Shown: positions 23,955 to 37,438 of the stretch, one piece after another | How positions within the stretch are numbered: the first letter of the stretch is position 1 | How the letters are laid out: each line of letters begins with the position of its first letter | NCBI GenBank assembly: GCA_027422505.1 | Contig: JAPQWV010001072.1 | Location: 1-64,000 of the forward strand | Direction: 5' to 3' | DNA length: 64,000 nt | Origin: Craterostigma plantagineum | Taxonomy: Eukaryota; Streptophyta; Magnoliopsida; Lamiales; Linderniaceae | Notes under the pieces: model-generated | Databases searched by the model: none | What the model was told of the DNA's origin: nothing | Seen by the model: only the letters and a program-made list of their open reading frames with translations | Program-made: the position numbers and the translations under genes

Positions 23955-25391
23955 TCATGCAGATGCAAGCTGACGCCTCATGTAAGTGTCTTCATGTACA
24001 AAGACTGGACCTTGAGGACCATTCGACGGAGGGGGAGGAAACTGAGGTTGTCCCATGGCAACGCCACTCTGCTGCTGAGGTGGCGGCCCCGCCATGCTGT
24101 TATTCCATGGCCCGCCATTTCTGTTCTTGTCCGAAGTCAAAGCGAGGTAATAGATTATCCCAAGCCCAACGCTGGCCAGCGAAAGCACCGAGGCTGCAGC
24201 GAAAACTCCGCTTTTCACCACATAACAGTAGTAATTGCTGAAGTAGATGTTCTCTTCTTGGCCGTGCTGCTCATTGAGAGCTGCGCCCGTCAGAAACAGA
24301 AGGAATGCTATGACAAAGGTAAACCTGCATTTTATCGTGTGATATTAAATCACTCCCCAAATGGATGTTATAAGGAAACTGCAGAAGTTTACCATGAGAC
24401 TACAAAGCAGATTAGTGCGAGGGTCCAATTTGAGTTCGACTGATGTGGGCCCCTCCTACAGCATATGCATCCACTCGCCACGTTGATGATGATTTTCGCA
24501 ATCATCAGAGAAAGGGCCGCGGCTAAGCCGAGCGCCATGGCTGGGCTTCGGGGGTATACGCACTCGCCGGGAGAGGAAAATTGGACTTGATAGCCCTGTG
24601 TAAGAGGAAGAACGCTAGTCGTTATTTTGTACTGTGAATCGAAGTTTTGAGGCGAAGATTGTTGCCATCTTTGTATAAAAACAGTTTCTGAGTTTTCTTT
24701 TCTGCGGTACACGACCCCTTCGACAATAGGCTAACGACTATCTCTCAAGGGTTAAAGCGTCCCTATTTATAGTAACGAACTAAGGATGGCCGTGGCTAAC
24801 GAACATAACTAACTAACATGTCGAAACGACAAGAAAAAAAACGACGACTCTGCATAATTGAAGTGGAAATCAAATGCCTTAAGAGGTCCGAAATACTCCT
24901 CCAACTAACAAAAGGGGTCACTTTTGATAATTCATCTTGGTGCACCTATGTATCTAATACTCCCAGAATCTCAATCTCCCACCAAGGAAAAATTATCAAG
25001 AAAGTCATTACTGCCTAGCTATGCTCAGGGAAGCATAGAGCCAAGTAAAATACCATTTCGGGAAAGATGGTAACTTTCTGAATACTAAATTGTAAATTAG
25101 CATTCTTCAGTCGCCCAACTTCAAATCGACAAAATAACATTCCTTGGATAGAAACAAACGCAAGCCAGACAATTAAGTTGAGTGTACCAAGAAACAAAAG
25201 ATAACCAAGATTATTAAGGACAAACAAGTATGAAAAAAACATTAAATTACGAAAACAAAGCAGCAGCTTCACAGTAGAGTTCGCTTTTATTATACCTTAA
25301 TCCTCTTCGCCTCAGCAGCAAAACCTGTAGCAGCAGATAGCAACCCTAGGAAGCCCACAACAGCGCAGACTGCGATTTTCTTTTTCTCCAT
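23955..25391 (-). CDS. DUF1218 four-helix membrane protein (modifying-wall-lignin-like)
   Basis: Three exons on the minus strand. Exon 1 (25391 to about 25296) gives 'MEKKKIAVCAVVGFLGLLSA', the first membrane helix. After a roughly 700-bp intron, exon 2 gives 'CVYPRSPAMALGLAAALSL' and the second helix, the Cys-rich loop 'ASGCICCRRG' and the third helix. Exon 3 gives 'FTFVIAFLLFLTGAALNE', 'SGVFAAASVLSLASVGLGII' and a Pro/Gln-rich tail ending 'YMRRQLASA' (stop 23955-23957). This is the DUF1218 pattern. Arabidopsis relatives MWL-1/2 affect secondary-wall lignin, and others affect leaf symmetry; which applies here is not shown. Junctions are canonical and in frame. Confidence 0.85.
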
Positions 25392-26088
25392 TTTCCCTTT
25401 CTCCCTCTAAAGAAAACGGTAGAGAATCAGCAAGAAAAAGACCCTTTACTTGTTTGTTGTCTCTTCTGACTATAAAGTGGTTTTTATTTGCTCGAGCTAA
25501 GGAAGTTTTCTTGGTATAATAATTTCGTTATTATCCTAATGGCAACCGTCATTGCTCATGAATGTTGTGGAGTAAGCATCGGTGGGAGATGAAATGAAAA
25601 GCCTGTATATGAGGCAATGGCCACGTGTCCGTTCCTCGTGAAGGGCAAATGTGGGTAAAGTTCAAGTCTTTTTCTTTGTCTTAAAAAAGACGACGGCATC
25701 TAAATCTTGATGATGTGTTGTTAAGAGATGTAGAAATATTATTTGTTATCAAACCATGCTAATCTTTCCATCGACGCTTACATTATTAGTTGCTGACGTA
25801 CGACTCGTCAAAACCCAACTTGACTTGGGTCTTTTTCCTTACCAGAAACGGCAATAAACCATCGATGTAATAAAAAATGCGTTCATAAAATGAAAAAAAA
25901 AACAAACGTTCAATTACAAGCTTACGATAACGATGTGATGGAGTGGAGCATGTCCCTTTACAACCAAGACATTACAAAGCTGCCCAATTCTTTACATTAC
26001 ATTAGCACCGTCAACTCAGTAATCCATATCTTAAATTATACAGCCATGAAAGCAAGAATCTTTCTTCTGATTTTCAAATGGCGCAAGG

Positions 26089-26111
26089 ATATATATATAT
26101 ATATATATATA
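26089..26111. repeat. (AT)n microsatellite
   Basis: About a dozen AT units just downstream of the ENH1-like stop codon, in its 3' UTR. Likely length-polymorphic. Confidence 0.9.
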
Positions 26112-26132
26112 CCCATAAATGACTATGTATGA

Positions 26133-27496
26133 TCACTGAAGGCCATAAACTAGCAAAGCACCAACTCCCCCAATCCCAGCTATGAGGCCAATGATGACTC
26201 CAATGGGAGGCAATCCTCCGCCAACAGCCTTCCCAGTGTTTACGTCGTATTTCGCAAACCTCTTCTTCGGCGCTATGCACTGTGGGCAGGCGTAATCGTC
26301 GGGCTGCATTCAAGAAACAAATGGAAACTAGTTTTTCAGAGCACAAAAAAGAAAAGGGATATCCATAACTTCTTAGGGGGAGGGGGTGGTAGAGAAAAGC
26401 TCATACTTGTTCTTCAAACGGCTTCTGCAGAGTGTAAATGTACCCACAATCGAGGCATATGTGAGTGGCACGAGCCTGAAGACGAAAAAGCAAAAGGCGG
26501 GATTCAAAACGTATGAGTCTCTCAGGGGAAACAAAACCGACTAGCACGAAGAGGGAGCGCGTAGAAAGTGGTTTTTTCAGTAGACGTGAAATGCTGAAAT
26601 TTCATGCCTTTTGAGCATCGGTTAGCTTCCTCCCGAATTTCGGAGGCGCTGGCCGCTTGGGTAGTCGCTTGACATCTACGTCTGCGCCTCTGCACAGTCA
26701 CGTCACGAAGAAATGATTAGGCAGTTTTACGGTTAAGACAGAGCACTGGCAATGGGAAGCAAGGACGAATTCTTACACAATCTGCTACATAGTTTTACTC
26801 AGTTATGATTAGGGATGAAAAGCTGACCTGCTAACGACGAAGTAAACAGAATCGGGCTTGGCCTGAATGGCAGTCTTGGTGAAGCCAAGCTTATCAGCTG
26901 GCCACAGCTCATCTCCGAAGAAGCTGCTTGTGTAGAGCACTTGATCGCCGGCTTTGAGGCCTGCTTTAGCAGCATTTCCACCACCTTCCACGGCCTGACA
27001 ATACGCAGAGAAACGAAGACCATCGTAAAAACTTACATATCATATCATATCAATCAAAGTAAAAAACATACAGTGATGACCACACCGCCGCCTTGCTTTT
27101 GACCCAGAGTCAAGCCCAATGGCTTATCAACCTCAACCTCGATGTTCTTGGCAGCGCCGGCGGTCCTAGCAGCGATCTCAAGGGGCCTCTTCCCAGCAGT
27201 TTGTACGCTGCTAATACTCTCAGCGATCAAAGTCGTAAAGATGGCCCTTTTGGCGTCTTGAAGAGACTGCCCTTGGAAGCTGGTTTTCTACGCGTACACG
27301 CAATACGAAGCGAGCTGAGCTACGACGGCACAATCCCAATACGCTAAGAAACTTCAAGAACACGACAAGCGGAAAGAACGAATACCTGAGAATGGGGAAT
27401 CGACGAGCAACTGCGATTGGTTTTGAGGGATGGGTTTGCGTTGAACGAGACCGTGCAGTAAGAGGACGCGCCAGCAGCGGACATTGCTGACGTCAT
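26133..27496 (-). CDS. ENH1: ENH1-like chloroplast PDZ-rubredoxin membrane protein; contains a GC-AG intron
   Basis: Minus-strand gene, ATG at 27494-27496. It begins with a plastid transit peptide, '[20 protein letters not shown]'. A PDZ domain follows: '[20 protein letters not shown]', '[19 protein letters not shown]'. Then comes a rubredoxin-type iron centre, '[12 protein letters not shown]' with 'YACPQC', and a C-terminal membrane helix, '[20 protein letters not shown]', ending 'VYGLQ' (stop 26133-26135). The four Cys of the FeS4 site are all present. Arabidopsis ENH1 with this architecture was found as an enhancer of the sos3 salt-sensitivity mutant and is chloroplastic; a role in redox protection is inferred. 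The intron 26476-26607 has donor AG|GCATGA: only this GC donor avoids an in-frame stop and joins 'TDAQK' to 'ARATH'. Confidence 0.87.
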
Positions 27497-28791
27497 TTTG
27501 CAAGAGCGTGCTGTGCCTGCGTTCAGCTACTACAAGTGTTCTACTTCTACGATGTAATATATCATCGTAAGGGGCTCGAATTGGATTTCGAAGATAAACA
27601 ACAAAGGAGAGCCTCAAAGCGCCACAGCCACTCGTGCCAAAAGTGCGTGTGAACCACAGACACGTATCACGCTTCTTGTCCTTAGATTCGTGGGCTGATT
27701 TAGTTGGCCCAAATATTTGAAATGGACCGCAATGTTTGAGGCCCAAGAAATGGAGTCCAACTAATGATCAATTAATTTCATTACTAGTTACTTCTTGCAC
27801 ACTCTAACTCTAACGTGAGTGCTATAATATATAAATATGATATTTCTAATTGATAACTATTATACAAATTTTGATATGTATGTATATAAGTTATAAGATT
27901 AAAGATTAATAGTTTTTAACTAAAAATAGTTATTAGTCAAATATAGTAATAGATTTAGTGGGGGATTTTTTATTTTATTATTTAACTTTTTTTTAAAATT
28001 TACAGACCAAATTGAGATCCAACAGTTTATGCACACCCCTCACGCTTAATAAAAGAGTATAGATTGAGTAACCTTCAATTTTGATAATTTTAACATTTAA
28101 TCGTGAGAAGAATATATTACATTCATGATAAACTTATACGATCTAATTAATTTAACATTTCGATACAATCTAGTGAAGTACAATAATACTTATTTTAATG
28201 TGAGACAAGTTGACATTATATACTAACAATTCAATTATGTACTCAACGATGTAAATGAAGCATTAAGATAGAGCAGCTTTAACCGAGGAAGGGAAGTTGA
28301 ATAATTAGGAAGAGATCTCACATTTTAATACCAATAACCAATTACACAGACGAGTTGGGATCTTATATCTTCGAACGATGCTCTGCAGTCTGCTTGCATC
28401 ATTAAATATCTACTAGTGGATATTGGGAAATAACTAATAAACCCTATACTACAAAAAATGGAATAAAAATAATGATTTAATTACCTATCTCGGCACGTGG
28501 CCTCTCAACCCTATACTACACTATTTTGTAGCAAGAGCAACTACTTTAGTGCAAAAATCCAACATTGTCAAACAAATCCCCAAGAACCGTTACCCATAAC
28601 TGTTTTGAACCGTTAAAAGTCGGTAGCTACCACGTGGCTCCATCACAGAACACAGATACACAATAGTCAATTGACACAAGCGATCCTTTTTTGCCTCTAA
28701 AAAGAAGGGCTCAACTCAATCAGTCTCTATTCTCCTTCATAATAATTCTTACACAGACCTTTAAACTATACACTTTTCGATACCAAGAATA
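27497..28791. other. AT-rich intergenic region
   Basis: About 1.3 kb of AT-rich sequence. No ORF with protein-like composition, no terminal repeats and no RNA gene seen. The last 200 bp presumably hold the promoter of the LEA-like gene. Confidence 0.5.
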
Positions 28792-29883
28792 ATGGCTTGC
28801 AATCGTGGGCTGATGATGAGACTCGGCAAACTATTTGTAGCAGTAGGCCCCCAAACAATCCGTACCATCTTCGCATCTCCACTTTCTAAGAGGTTCTTTT
28901 GTGTTCTGCTATGTACTTTCACTTCTTCCTTCCTTCTGCTATACGATCTGCTACATATGTAAGCATTCGCTGATATGATTAATTGCTGTTTCTTAATTAG
29001 GAGTGTTCATGTTTCTGTCTACTGTTGTTTTATTTTAACTGTGGAGGGAACGAAACTACTTATTATTTCCTGACAGTGTTTTTTTCGTTTCTCTGTTTTA
29101 CATGCAAACATACACACGCACTTGTATTTCTCTTTTTCTTTCTCTCACACGACACCTCTCTCTCCCACTCACTTTTCTTACATGCACTTTGTGCCTTTTC
29201 TCTCCACTCACCCCACTTTCTTCACACTATAATACACAGCCGCGCATGCATATATATATAGTAGGTTATAGGTAGTAGATAGATAAGATCCTATCAAAAA
29301 CATATCTTTTACTTTGACTTGCATATCACTTTGTTGATATTAAGGAGGCTGTGTAGTTTTCTTCTTTGCATGCGCATAAGATTTTTCTTGGCTGCAGTGT
29401 AAATTCTTGACTGCTATATCACGCATGATTCTTTTATATTTCTTCTGCAGTTTTTTTCCTTCTACTGGGACCCGCTTTGATATTATCCAACAAATAAGAT
29501 CCAAGAACTGAAAAAGAGAAATAATCTCGTTTAGTTCACTCCCTAATATTCACAGTTTTGAAATTTAAAACAACATCTACGACAAGAACCTCGAGGAACA
29601 CGTGCAAGAGCACGTGTCCGAAGATGAAGTTAGGAGCTCTTATTATTACTGGGCTCCTCATCCAATAACTGGCGTTTTTGGCCCTTTTTCATCATCGTCA
29701 GAAGAAGATGAGAACAACACTAGTAGTGCTTCGCCTTCTGCTTATTATGCGAAAGCAAAAGCTGATGCTTCTTCTGTAGATTCTTCGATGCTTGAGTATA
29801 AACCATTCGCTCGCACGCTCGAAGACATGGAGATGAATAAGCAACAGCCTTGGTCGCTTCTGACTCAGACAGATGATACATAG
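28792..29883 (+). CDS. Small LEA-like stress protein, probably organelle-targeted; splice or frame uncertain
   Basis: Exon 1 starts at ATG 28792 with '[20 protein letters not shown]', a basic amphipathic presequence that looks mitochondrial. The second part (about 29580-29883) reads '[18 protein letters not shown]', then '[16 protein letters not shown]', an acidic Ser-rich stretch, '[13 protein letters not shown]' and 'SLLTQTDDT'. The Trp-Ala-Pro-His-Pro...Thr-Gly-Val-Phe-Gly-Pro core is one I associate with small plant LEA_3-type stress proteins. The intron is about 650 bp. If the acceptor is the CAG just before 29556, an in-frame TAA at 29566-29568 precedes 'IYDKN', so either the acceptor lies elsewhere or the sequence has an error. 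Gene existence is fairly sure; the exact structure is not. Confidence 0.55.
29110..29240. repeat. Pyrimidine-rich CT/CA low-complexity tract
   Basis: Roughly 130 bp of CT-, CA- and T-rich simple sequence inside the intron of the LEA-like gene. Simple low complexity; no function proposed. Confidence 0.6.
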
Positions 29884-30149
29884 CTATATTTTTTTACTGC
29901 TAAAATACTCTGCTGTTTGTTCTACTTCAAAGTTCTACCAATGTATATATGAATAACGAACGATATCTTGCTAGTTGCAATCAAAAGTTTCCTTCCCAAG
30001 ATTTTTATTACATACTCTACGATACGAGGGGCATGAAATATTATTATTTGGGATCTCACTGTCGTATTTCAGATAGAGACTCTATCTAAAACAAGATAAA
30101 CTCTTATCTTCATTGTCGGACTAGCGTGGCATTGATATATATACTGCTG

Positions 30150-30182
30150 CATATCTCTATCTGTATCTCTATCTCTATCAAT
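30150..30182. repeat. (TCTCTA)n short tandem repeat
   Basis: Five to six imperfect TCTCTA/TCTGTA units in the intergenic region before the eL13 gene. Confidence 0.75.
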
Positions 30183-30395
30183 TCAATAGTCAATATATAG
30201 GTGGGGTTAATTATTTTTTCATCCCGTAATTTTTAACTCCTGACAATTTCAGCCACACAATTTAAGATTTTTACTTTTCGAAGACTTCTTTCAAGTCATG
30301 ATTGTAGGCCAGGCCCAACTTAAATGTGAAATATGGGTTAATTATAGCCCAATTATCTGCGATAAAAGGCTCAAGGGTTCATAAGCCCACTTACA

Positions 30396-30550
30396 GGGCC
30401 CAAATGAGAAACACACACCCAAGATAGGGTTTCTACTTCGTCTACATATAAAATGCCGTCAGCTGGGAAATGGGGATTCAGCTGCTGAACCAGGGAAACC
30501 TTCTTCCTCCGTCGTCTCCACGCCACGAACGTAAGTCAAAGAAACCCTAA
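30396..30550 (+). promoter_or_regulatory. Site II-like and telobox promoter elements of the eL13 gene
   Basis: A GGGCCCA (site II type TGGGCC in reverse) at 30396-30402 and AAACCCTAA (telobox) at 30542-30550. The pair is typical of plant ribosomal-protein promoters and co-ordinates them with cell growth. A 5' UTR intron seems to start with the GTAAGT at about 30531 and end with the TAG at about 30987, just before the ATG. Confidence 0.65.
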
Positions 30551-30993
30551 CCGTTCTGGTGACCTTAGTTGCTGTTTCGATTCGCGTGTTGATATTCATT
30601 TACGTTTCAACGAGGTTTGTGCAATGTGCGACTGATTTGAGATTTTTCCTTGGAAAATGTGCTTTGCCTTTTAATCTACGAATTCAGTGAGGCTCCAAAA
30701 GGTAGCTGATTTAAGCGAGGTCTCAGTGGTGGTCTTGTTATGATTGGCGTCCTACTTATATTAATTAAGCGGTTCAGTTTATGTGACTGTGTAGACTGGA
30801 AATCATCTGTTAACAATGTTCAGATATTATGTTCTAATGTCACATTTCAATTTCAAGCAGATCCAATCCTTCTTACTTGTCTTTATGATCATGAGTTGGG
30901 TATTTTCCTTAGGTACTATGATTTATTCCCTGCTGTGAATTGCTGCGTTTATTTGTTATTAACTGCTCTGATCTGTTTTTATTGTAGTGTTGA

Positions 30994-32124
<1,131 letters not shown>

Positions 32125-32535
32125 TGAGTCAACTACGGACACTTGTTTGGACCGAGTTTGGAGGATCTGTTTTGTTTCTAATTCCGCTCTTGTGCTACCA
32201 TCGTGTGATTTCTTGCTTTGATTATCTGATCTGTACTACAAAATCATATATCCCAGATAACTGAACCTTCAGGGATTGTTGGACATCGTATGCCATCATT
32301 CAATACTCTTCCTCCTAAGATCACTCGTATCATTCATGATTCTTTTGAACCACAACATTTGAAATCTGCTATCGTAAGTTTTCAAATCACCGCAAGTATT
32401 ATTTATAGGTCTATTACATAGCATCAAATGTACATGGAGCCCGAGATGCTACTAAGATCACTACACCAAAACAGAGAAGGTAACAGAACAACAGATGCCC
32501 TTGCAAGAGAGGACCCGATCCAATGAAGAAGGCTT

Positions 32536-33688
32536 TCATTTCTCTTCAAATTCAACGTCGATGATATTTGGTTGGGACTTTGACGAGGAAGTATTGGTAC
32601 CTCTACCGCCTCTTGAGAAGAAGTCTCCCTGTGGCTGCCATACGATGTTCCCACAGCTAGCGCATCGAATCGTTTGGTTCTTAGCTCCAATGAATTGCTT
32701 CCTACAAGCAGGGCATGCTCCCTATATCGATTACAAAAACCTCAGCAAATACGTACAAAGTAGTTCATGATCAAAAAAAAAAGCCTCTGATATTATTTAC
32801 CTTGATGACGAGATTATTGGCCACGGCCCCAATTAGAAGAGGACCAGCAATTGGCAATACCCACGTCGCAAATATCAGAACCCTGAATAACCATCCCGAC
32901 AGAGCAAACCATAGGAAGAAAATTGTCTGTCGAAGTAGAAAGCACACATGACAACAATGTTTTCTTGAAATAAAGAAATGAAAGTATCAAAACTAGAAGT
33001 ATCTGCCTGATAAGAGCAGCAGAACCATGGTTTCCATCTACTTAGCAAGGTCCCTCAAATGTTAAATTTGGTTCTAAATACTTTTGGTGCTAAAGGCAAG
33101 ATTTTCAAAGGGTGATGCTTACAGAGAAGGTCCTCCCCAGCGGCGTATCGAGAAAATTACCGAACTCCTTTCTGTACTGCCAACCAAAACAGGGAAAGAA
33201 AATAGCAAAATAATTTCAGAATCATCATATATCATCATTAAAGTAAAAAATCGGTATACAATCGTCAAATATTAGGCATACCCTAGGCCAATTCCTGCTG
33301 AAATCGAGGGAAAAATTCCTCCACCGCTGCGTTATCAAGAGCTCTCGATCTAGCTCACGAGCTCTGCCGGCGGCGGACTGAGCAACGGCGGAGAGCCTCC
33401 GAGACACCGCGTACCTCCGGTCTAATCTCTCCGCGGCCTTCCGGTCTCGTACACGAACTGCTCGAATCCGTCGTTGGCGCTCCTCCAGGCGTCGCGCCAC
33501 GCCTCGCCGGAGGCCACGCGCTTCGCGAATCCGTCGAAGTCACTCCGCCTGAAGGCTCGGATGCTCGCCGCGCGGCGCACGCCGATTGAGGAGGGCGGCG
33601 ATGGGCGACAAGTGAGACGACGATGACGTGTAATCTGTGGTTGATGTTGGTGGAGCAAAGGATGCCAAGGCAGACTCGAAGAAGCCAT
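32536..33688 (-). CDS. Plastid-targeted membrane protein with CxxC zinc-ribbon, function unknown; one frame break
   Basis: Minus strand, ATG at 33686-33688. A Ser/His/Pro/Arg-rich N-terminus looks like a transit peptide. A helical region follows, 'FDGFAKRVASGEAWRDAWRS' and 'KAAERLDRRYAVSRRLSAVA'. Then come a membrane segment, 'FFLWFALSGWLFRVLIFATW', with a second hydrophobic stretch, 'VLPIAGPLLIGAVANN', and a four-Cys ribbon, 'GACPACRKQFIG' plus 'IRCASCGNIVW', that could bind one zinc or a rubredoxin-like iron. The end is 'NIIDVEFEEK' (stop 32536-32538). Between 'EQFVYE' and 'DRKAAERL' (about 33443-33448) the frame shifts by one base. I recognise this as a conserved plant protein but cannot name a function. 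It is divergent from the TMEM120 gene. Confidence 0.72.
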
Positions 33689-34732
33689 CAGAAACTACGG
33701 CGACGAAATGAGCTCAGTCAGGGTTAGAACGGGCTTTTCACTTCAGTTTTTCCTCCAGAGAAAGCTACACTAAACTATGCTACATTTACACAAAACAAAT
33801 TAAAACTATATATATATATATATACATATCGAACACCTATTTACTGAATGGGCCCAAAATATTGCTAAATCAAAAAAAAAAAAACACAATAGGTTTGCAT
33901 GGCTCAATAGGTTGCTACTTAAAGTGGCCCATAACTTAGCATCTAGCTTTGTATCTAAAAGCTGGATACAAACCTGTTCAAATCCAAATTGATTTGGCGT
34001 AAAATTTCCCAATGATAATCTTTAGTATCAATACTATTATATAATTGGTTTGGGTGGATATAACCACCACAATTTAGTGTATAACTTATTTGCAATTTAG
34101 TCCCTCATTTGTAATTTAATTAATTAAATATTTTCATATCACTGTTAATTTTTTATATACTGTACTTATGCCTCTACAACTAAGTTTCTTTTTATATATT
34201 TAAAAATTATATTTCATCTTATAACTAAAAATTATAATTTCAAAATTTAAAATAATTTAATATAATTATATATTAAACACACAGGTCTGGCGTCCAAAAA
34301 AGTACTAGTATATCATGATTATACGTGTAGTCAAATCGGGACCAAAACTGGATTTAAAAGTCATTAGTTGTTTAGATTGGACTGAAATCAAAAACTACCT
34401 TTTTTTCTCACCCATTCAACCTTATCATCTAATTTCATACCAACCAAACCAAGCCAAAGCCGAGCAGAGACATGCCATCCATAATCGAGAAGCTACTAAT
34501 TAATTATTTAAATCAAACCTTTTATGGAGAAAAAAATCTAACTGATCATCTCATCAGTTACATGTGTTTATTTATTTAGGTTTATGCTCCACTCCGCAAC
34601 TATTTATTCCATTTTTGCGGGTAAAGCTCTTTTAATTATTCTGATCAGAATACTTGGAAATAACAGAGCACTGCGCTCATCATCAATTCGATCTCACATC
34701 TCATCTATCGAATCTGAATCCTCCGACCAGCC
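33689..34732. other. AT-rich divergent intergenic region with (TA)n
   Basis: About 1 kb between the zinc-ribbon gene and the TMEM120-like gene. It includes a short (TA)n run at about 33806-33823 and long A/T stretches. No gene or RNA recognised. Confidence 0.5.
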
Positions 34733-36945
34733 ATGGGAGACTCGCTCGGCGGCGAAGCTTCAAGCCTGGTGGAGCAAGCAAAGGAGCTTCAGGATATGGC
34801 TTCGTCTCTCATCTCGCGCACCTCTCGGGAAGAAGACGCGCTTCGCCAGCGCGTGGCGGCGCTGGATTCTCGCATCAAATCTGCCAAGCCATCCGACAAA
34901 GTACAGTAGGCTCGTTTTTTGGTTCATATGATCGTATAGACATGCTCGGCTGATTCGTTTTTGTTCTTTGTGGTTTTGGCTAGAGGTTGGAGGAGGAACT
35001 GATCAAAGCGAGGTATATGTTGAGTGAAGGAGATGCAGCGGCGTTTCTGCCCAGTAAATCTCATGGTTTGTGGCTGACTTTGTGTGAATTTGATGGTTTT
35101 TGTTGGCATTGGCATGATTTGTTATGCCGATGCAGGGCGTTTTTTGAGGATGTTTTTGGGGCCGATCAATGTGAAAGCAAATAGGAAGGACGTGCAGTTG
35201 AAAGTGAAAGAGGAATACAATAATTTCAGGGTATGTTCCTCATGGTCCAGGTTGTAGCCTTGTCGATCATCTTTGCAAAGTTCCTCTATATTAAGTAGTT
35301 GGACTTTGGAATTCGGAAACTCTTGACAAGATAAAAAAACAAAGCAGAAAGTGTCATACAAGAAAATGATGATTGCTCGTCAACACTGGATGAGTGAGCA
35401 AATATAATGGATGCTGGTAATTAAATAATAATGCTCATGAGAACTTTGGATGCTATTTGAATAGCTTGGGGGCTTGATTGATTAGACGTGCCAGTCTTTC
35501 TTACCAATATGATGGAGAAAATTATTTTTTCCCTTATCTTTCACACACTCTTGCTTATGACAGGATAGAACATCATTTCTCTTCCTGTTTTTCCCGTCGC
35601 TGTTGCTTATTTTAAGGTCATGGAAGTGGGAGGGATGTCTACCTTCTCTGCCGGTGCAGCTTTACCAGGTGTGATCTCGCTATATTGTTTGTAATAGTGG
35701 GATGTTACTGAAATTGTTGTGATATCTTTCTAGGCATGGTTACTCTATCTCTACACTGGTTTGGCTTTGCGAGAAAATATACTGAGAGTAAACGGAAGTG
35801 ACATACGCCCATGGTATACGAGCATTTCTCAATTTTTTTGTGCGTATATTTTTTCCTCTTGTGACAACTTACATATGGGTGACCGTTGGTTATGGTTATT
35901 TTCCCTATCAGGTGGATCAGGCATCATTACTGTGCCATGGTTATGGCTCTCATTAGTCTTACGTGGGAGATAGACATGGGACCTGAGTGTGCTCAAAAAC
36001 AGGTTGGCACTATCCTCAACCTTATATAGACCTAGATGGGAAAAGGGATGAGAATGATCACCAACACAGTGTTAATTATACAAACATGCTTTAAAACATA
36101 TGACTTTTATTCAATTTGTTTTTTTCTTACATACTATGGTTTTGGGAATGAATCTGCCATCGCAGAGAGGTATACAACTCTTTCTGCAGTGGGCAATCAT
36201 GCAAGGAGTTGCCATGATACTTCAGAACAGGTATCAAAGGCAGAGGCTTTATACGCGCATTGCTCTCGGCAAGGTTATTGAAACTCTTCTTCTATATTAC
36301 TAGTTATTTCATCTTTGACACAACCATTCATGCACTGTAGCTGATTGATAACTCTTTTGACGCCTATTTCAATATCAGGCCAGAAGAATGGACGTGGTAT
36401 GGGGAGAGACTGCTGGAGTCGAGGGGCAGTTATTGCTTTTATGTCCAATCCTTTTCATTTTACAGGTAGATGAAGTTTTCATGCTCATACATATTGCATT
36501 TTACAGGTTTTTTTATTTTTGATAAAACTCATCTTTACAAAAAGATACTCGAGAAATCTGCATGACAAACTTTTATCTTCACAAGCACGTCCACTTGTAC
36601 ACTTCCTTTGAAGCTCTACTAGTAAATCATTTTGGCTCTCGTTTTTCCAGGGATTCGAAGCCTACGTTGGTTTTCTATTGCTTCAAACTGCACTCTCTGG
36701 ATTCAGTTCAGATTGGCAGGTACTTCATTCCGTGCATTATTTGCTCTTCGGTTCCAAAAGTACTTTAAATGCTTTCGTTTCAGGTCATTACATGTGGAAT
36801 CCTACTCATAGTCATGGCTGTTGGAAACTTTGCAAACACGGTGCAGACACTTGTAACAAAATCGAGAGTCAAGGCTAAGATTAAGAAGAATAAAAGCAGA
36901 CAAGAACTCAATAATCATGGATCAAATGACAATAAGAGTTCGTGA
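34733..36945 (+). CDS. TMEM120 / TMPIT-like membrane protein
   Basis: ATG 34733 begins 'MGDSLGGEASSLVEQAKELQ', an N-terminal coiled coil that continues 'LEEELIKARYMLSEGDAAAF'. The family block follows: 'GRFLRMFLGPINVKANRKDV', 'TSFLFLFFPSLLLILRSW', 'LYQAWLLYLYTGLALRENIL', 'QWAIMQGVAMILQNRYQRQR', 'MDVVWGETAGVEGQLLLLCP' and 'GFEAYVGFLLLQTAL', with a Lys-rich tail ending 'SNDNKSS' (stop 36943-36945). Six hydrophobic helices are expected. Human TMEM120A has been linked to ion conduction and lipid metabolism and to a fold like the ELOVL elongases; the plant role is unknown. All exon junctions I checked are GT-AG and in frame. Confidence 0.88.
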
Positions 36946-37438
36946 CACCCATAATCTTGAATTCTGTAAGAACTGGGAATGGGTTTTGTTTTGTGCAGTT
37001 TAGTCCCTTTTTTTCCTGTCCAGCAGCGAAACCTTTGATATTTCTTCTAAGTAGCCCTTTTTCTTATTTTTGTGTCGGATCGGACTTAGGGAGTCCAACT
37101 CCAGTTTGATGTTTCTATTTTACACGCCCTCTACTTTTCAACTTGGGAAGGTTATCATGTTCGAAATAGATTCATGTAACGAAACTCAACCATATTATTT
37201 CCCTCACTTTCAACGATGTCCACAACATTTCGTTAGTTTGGATTTGACTCTATATTACTCGACTGCTCCGTCCAAAGCAAGAACGAGTCAAAGCTTCAAC
37301 AAATTCCGAACATAGTCTAGAGTAGCACGAACATACAACTCCAACAAAATCAGAAAATCCGTGATATTTTTCTCGCGTGGAATGAAAATTGCATATTATT
37401 ATGCATAGTAGCCATAGGCTCTTCCATCTTCTTCTTCT
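36946..37438. other. 3' flanks of two convergent genes
   Basis: About 490 bp of 3' untranslated and intergenic sequence between the TMEM120-like gene and the VIT-domain gene. Nothing else recognised. Confidence 0.5.
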
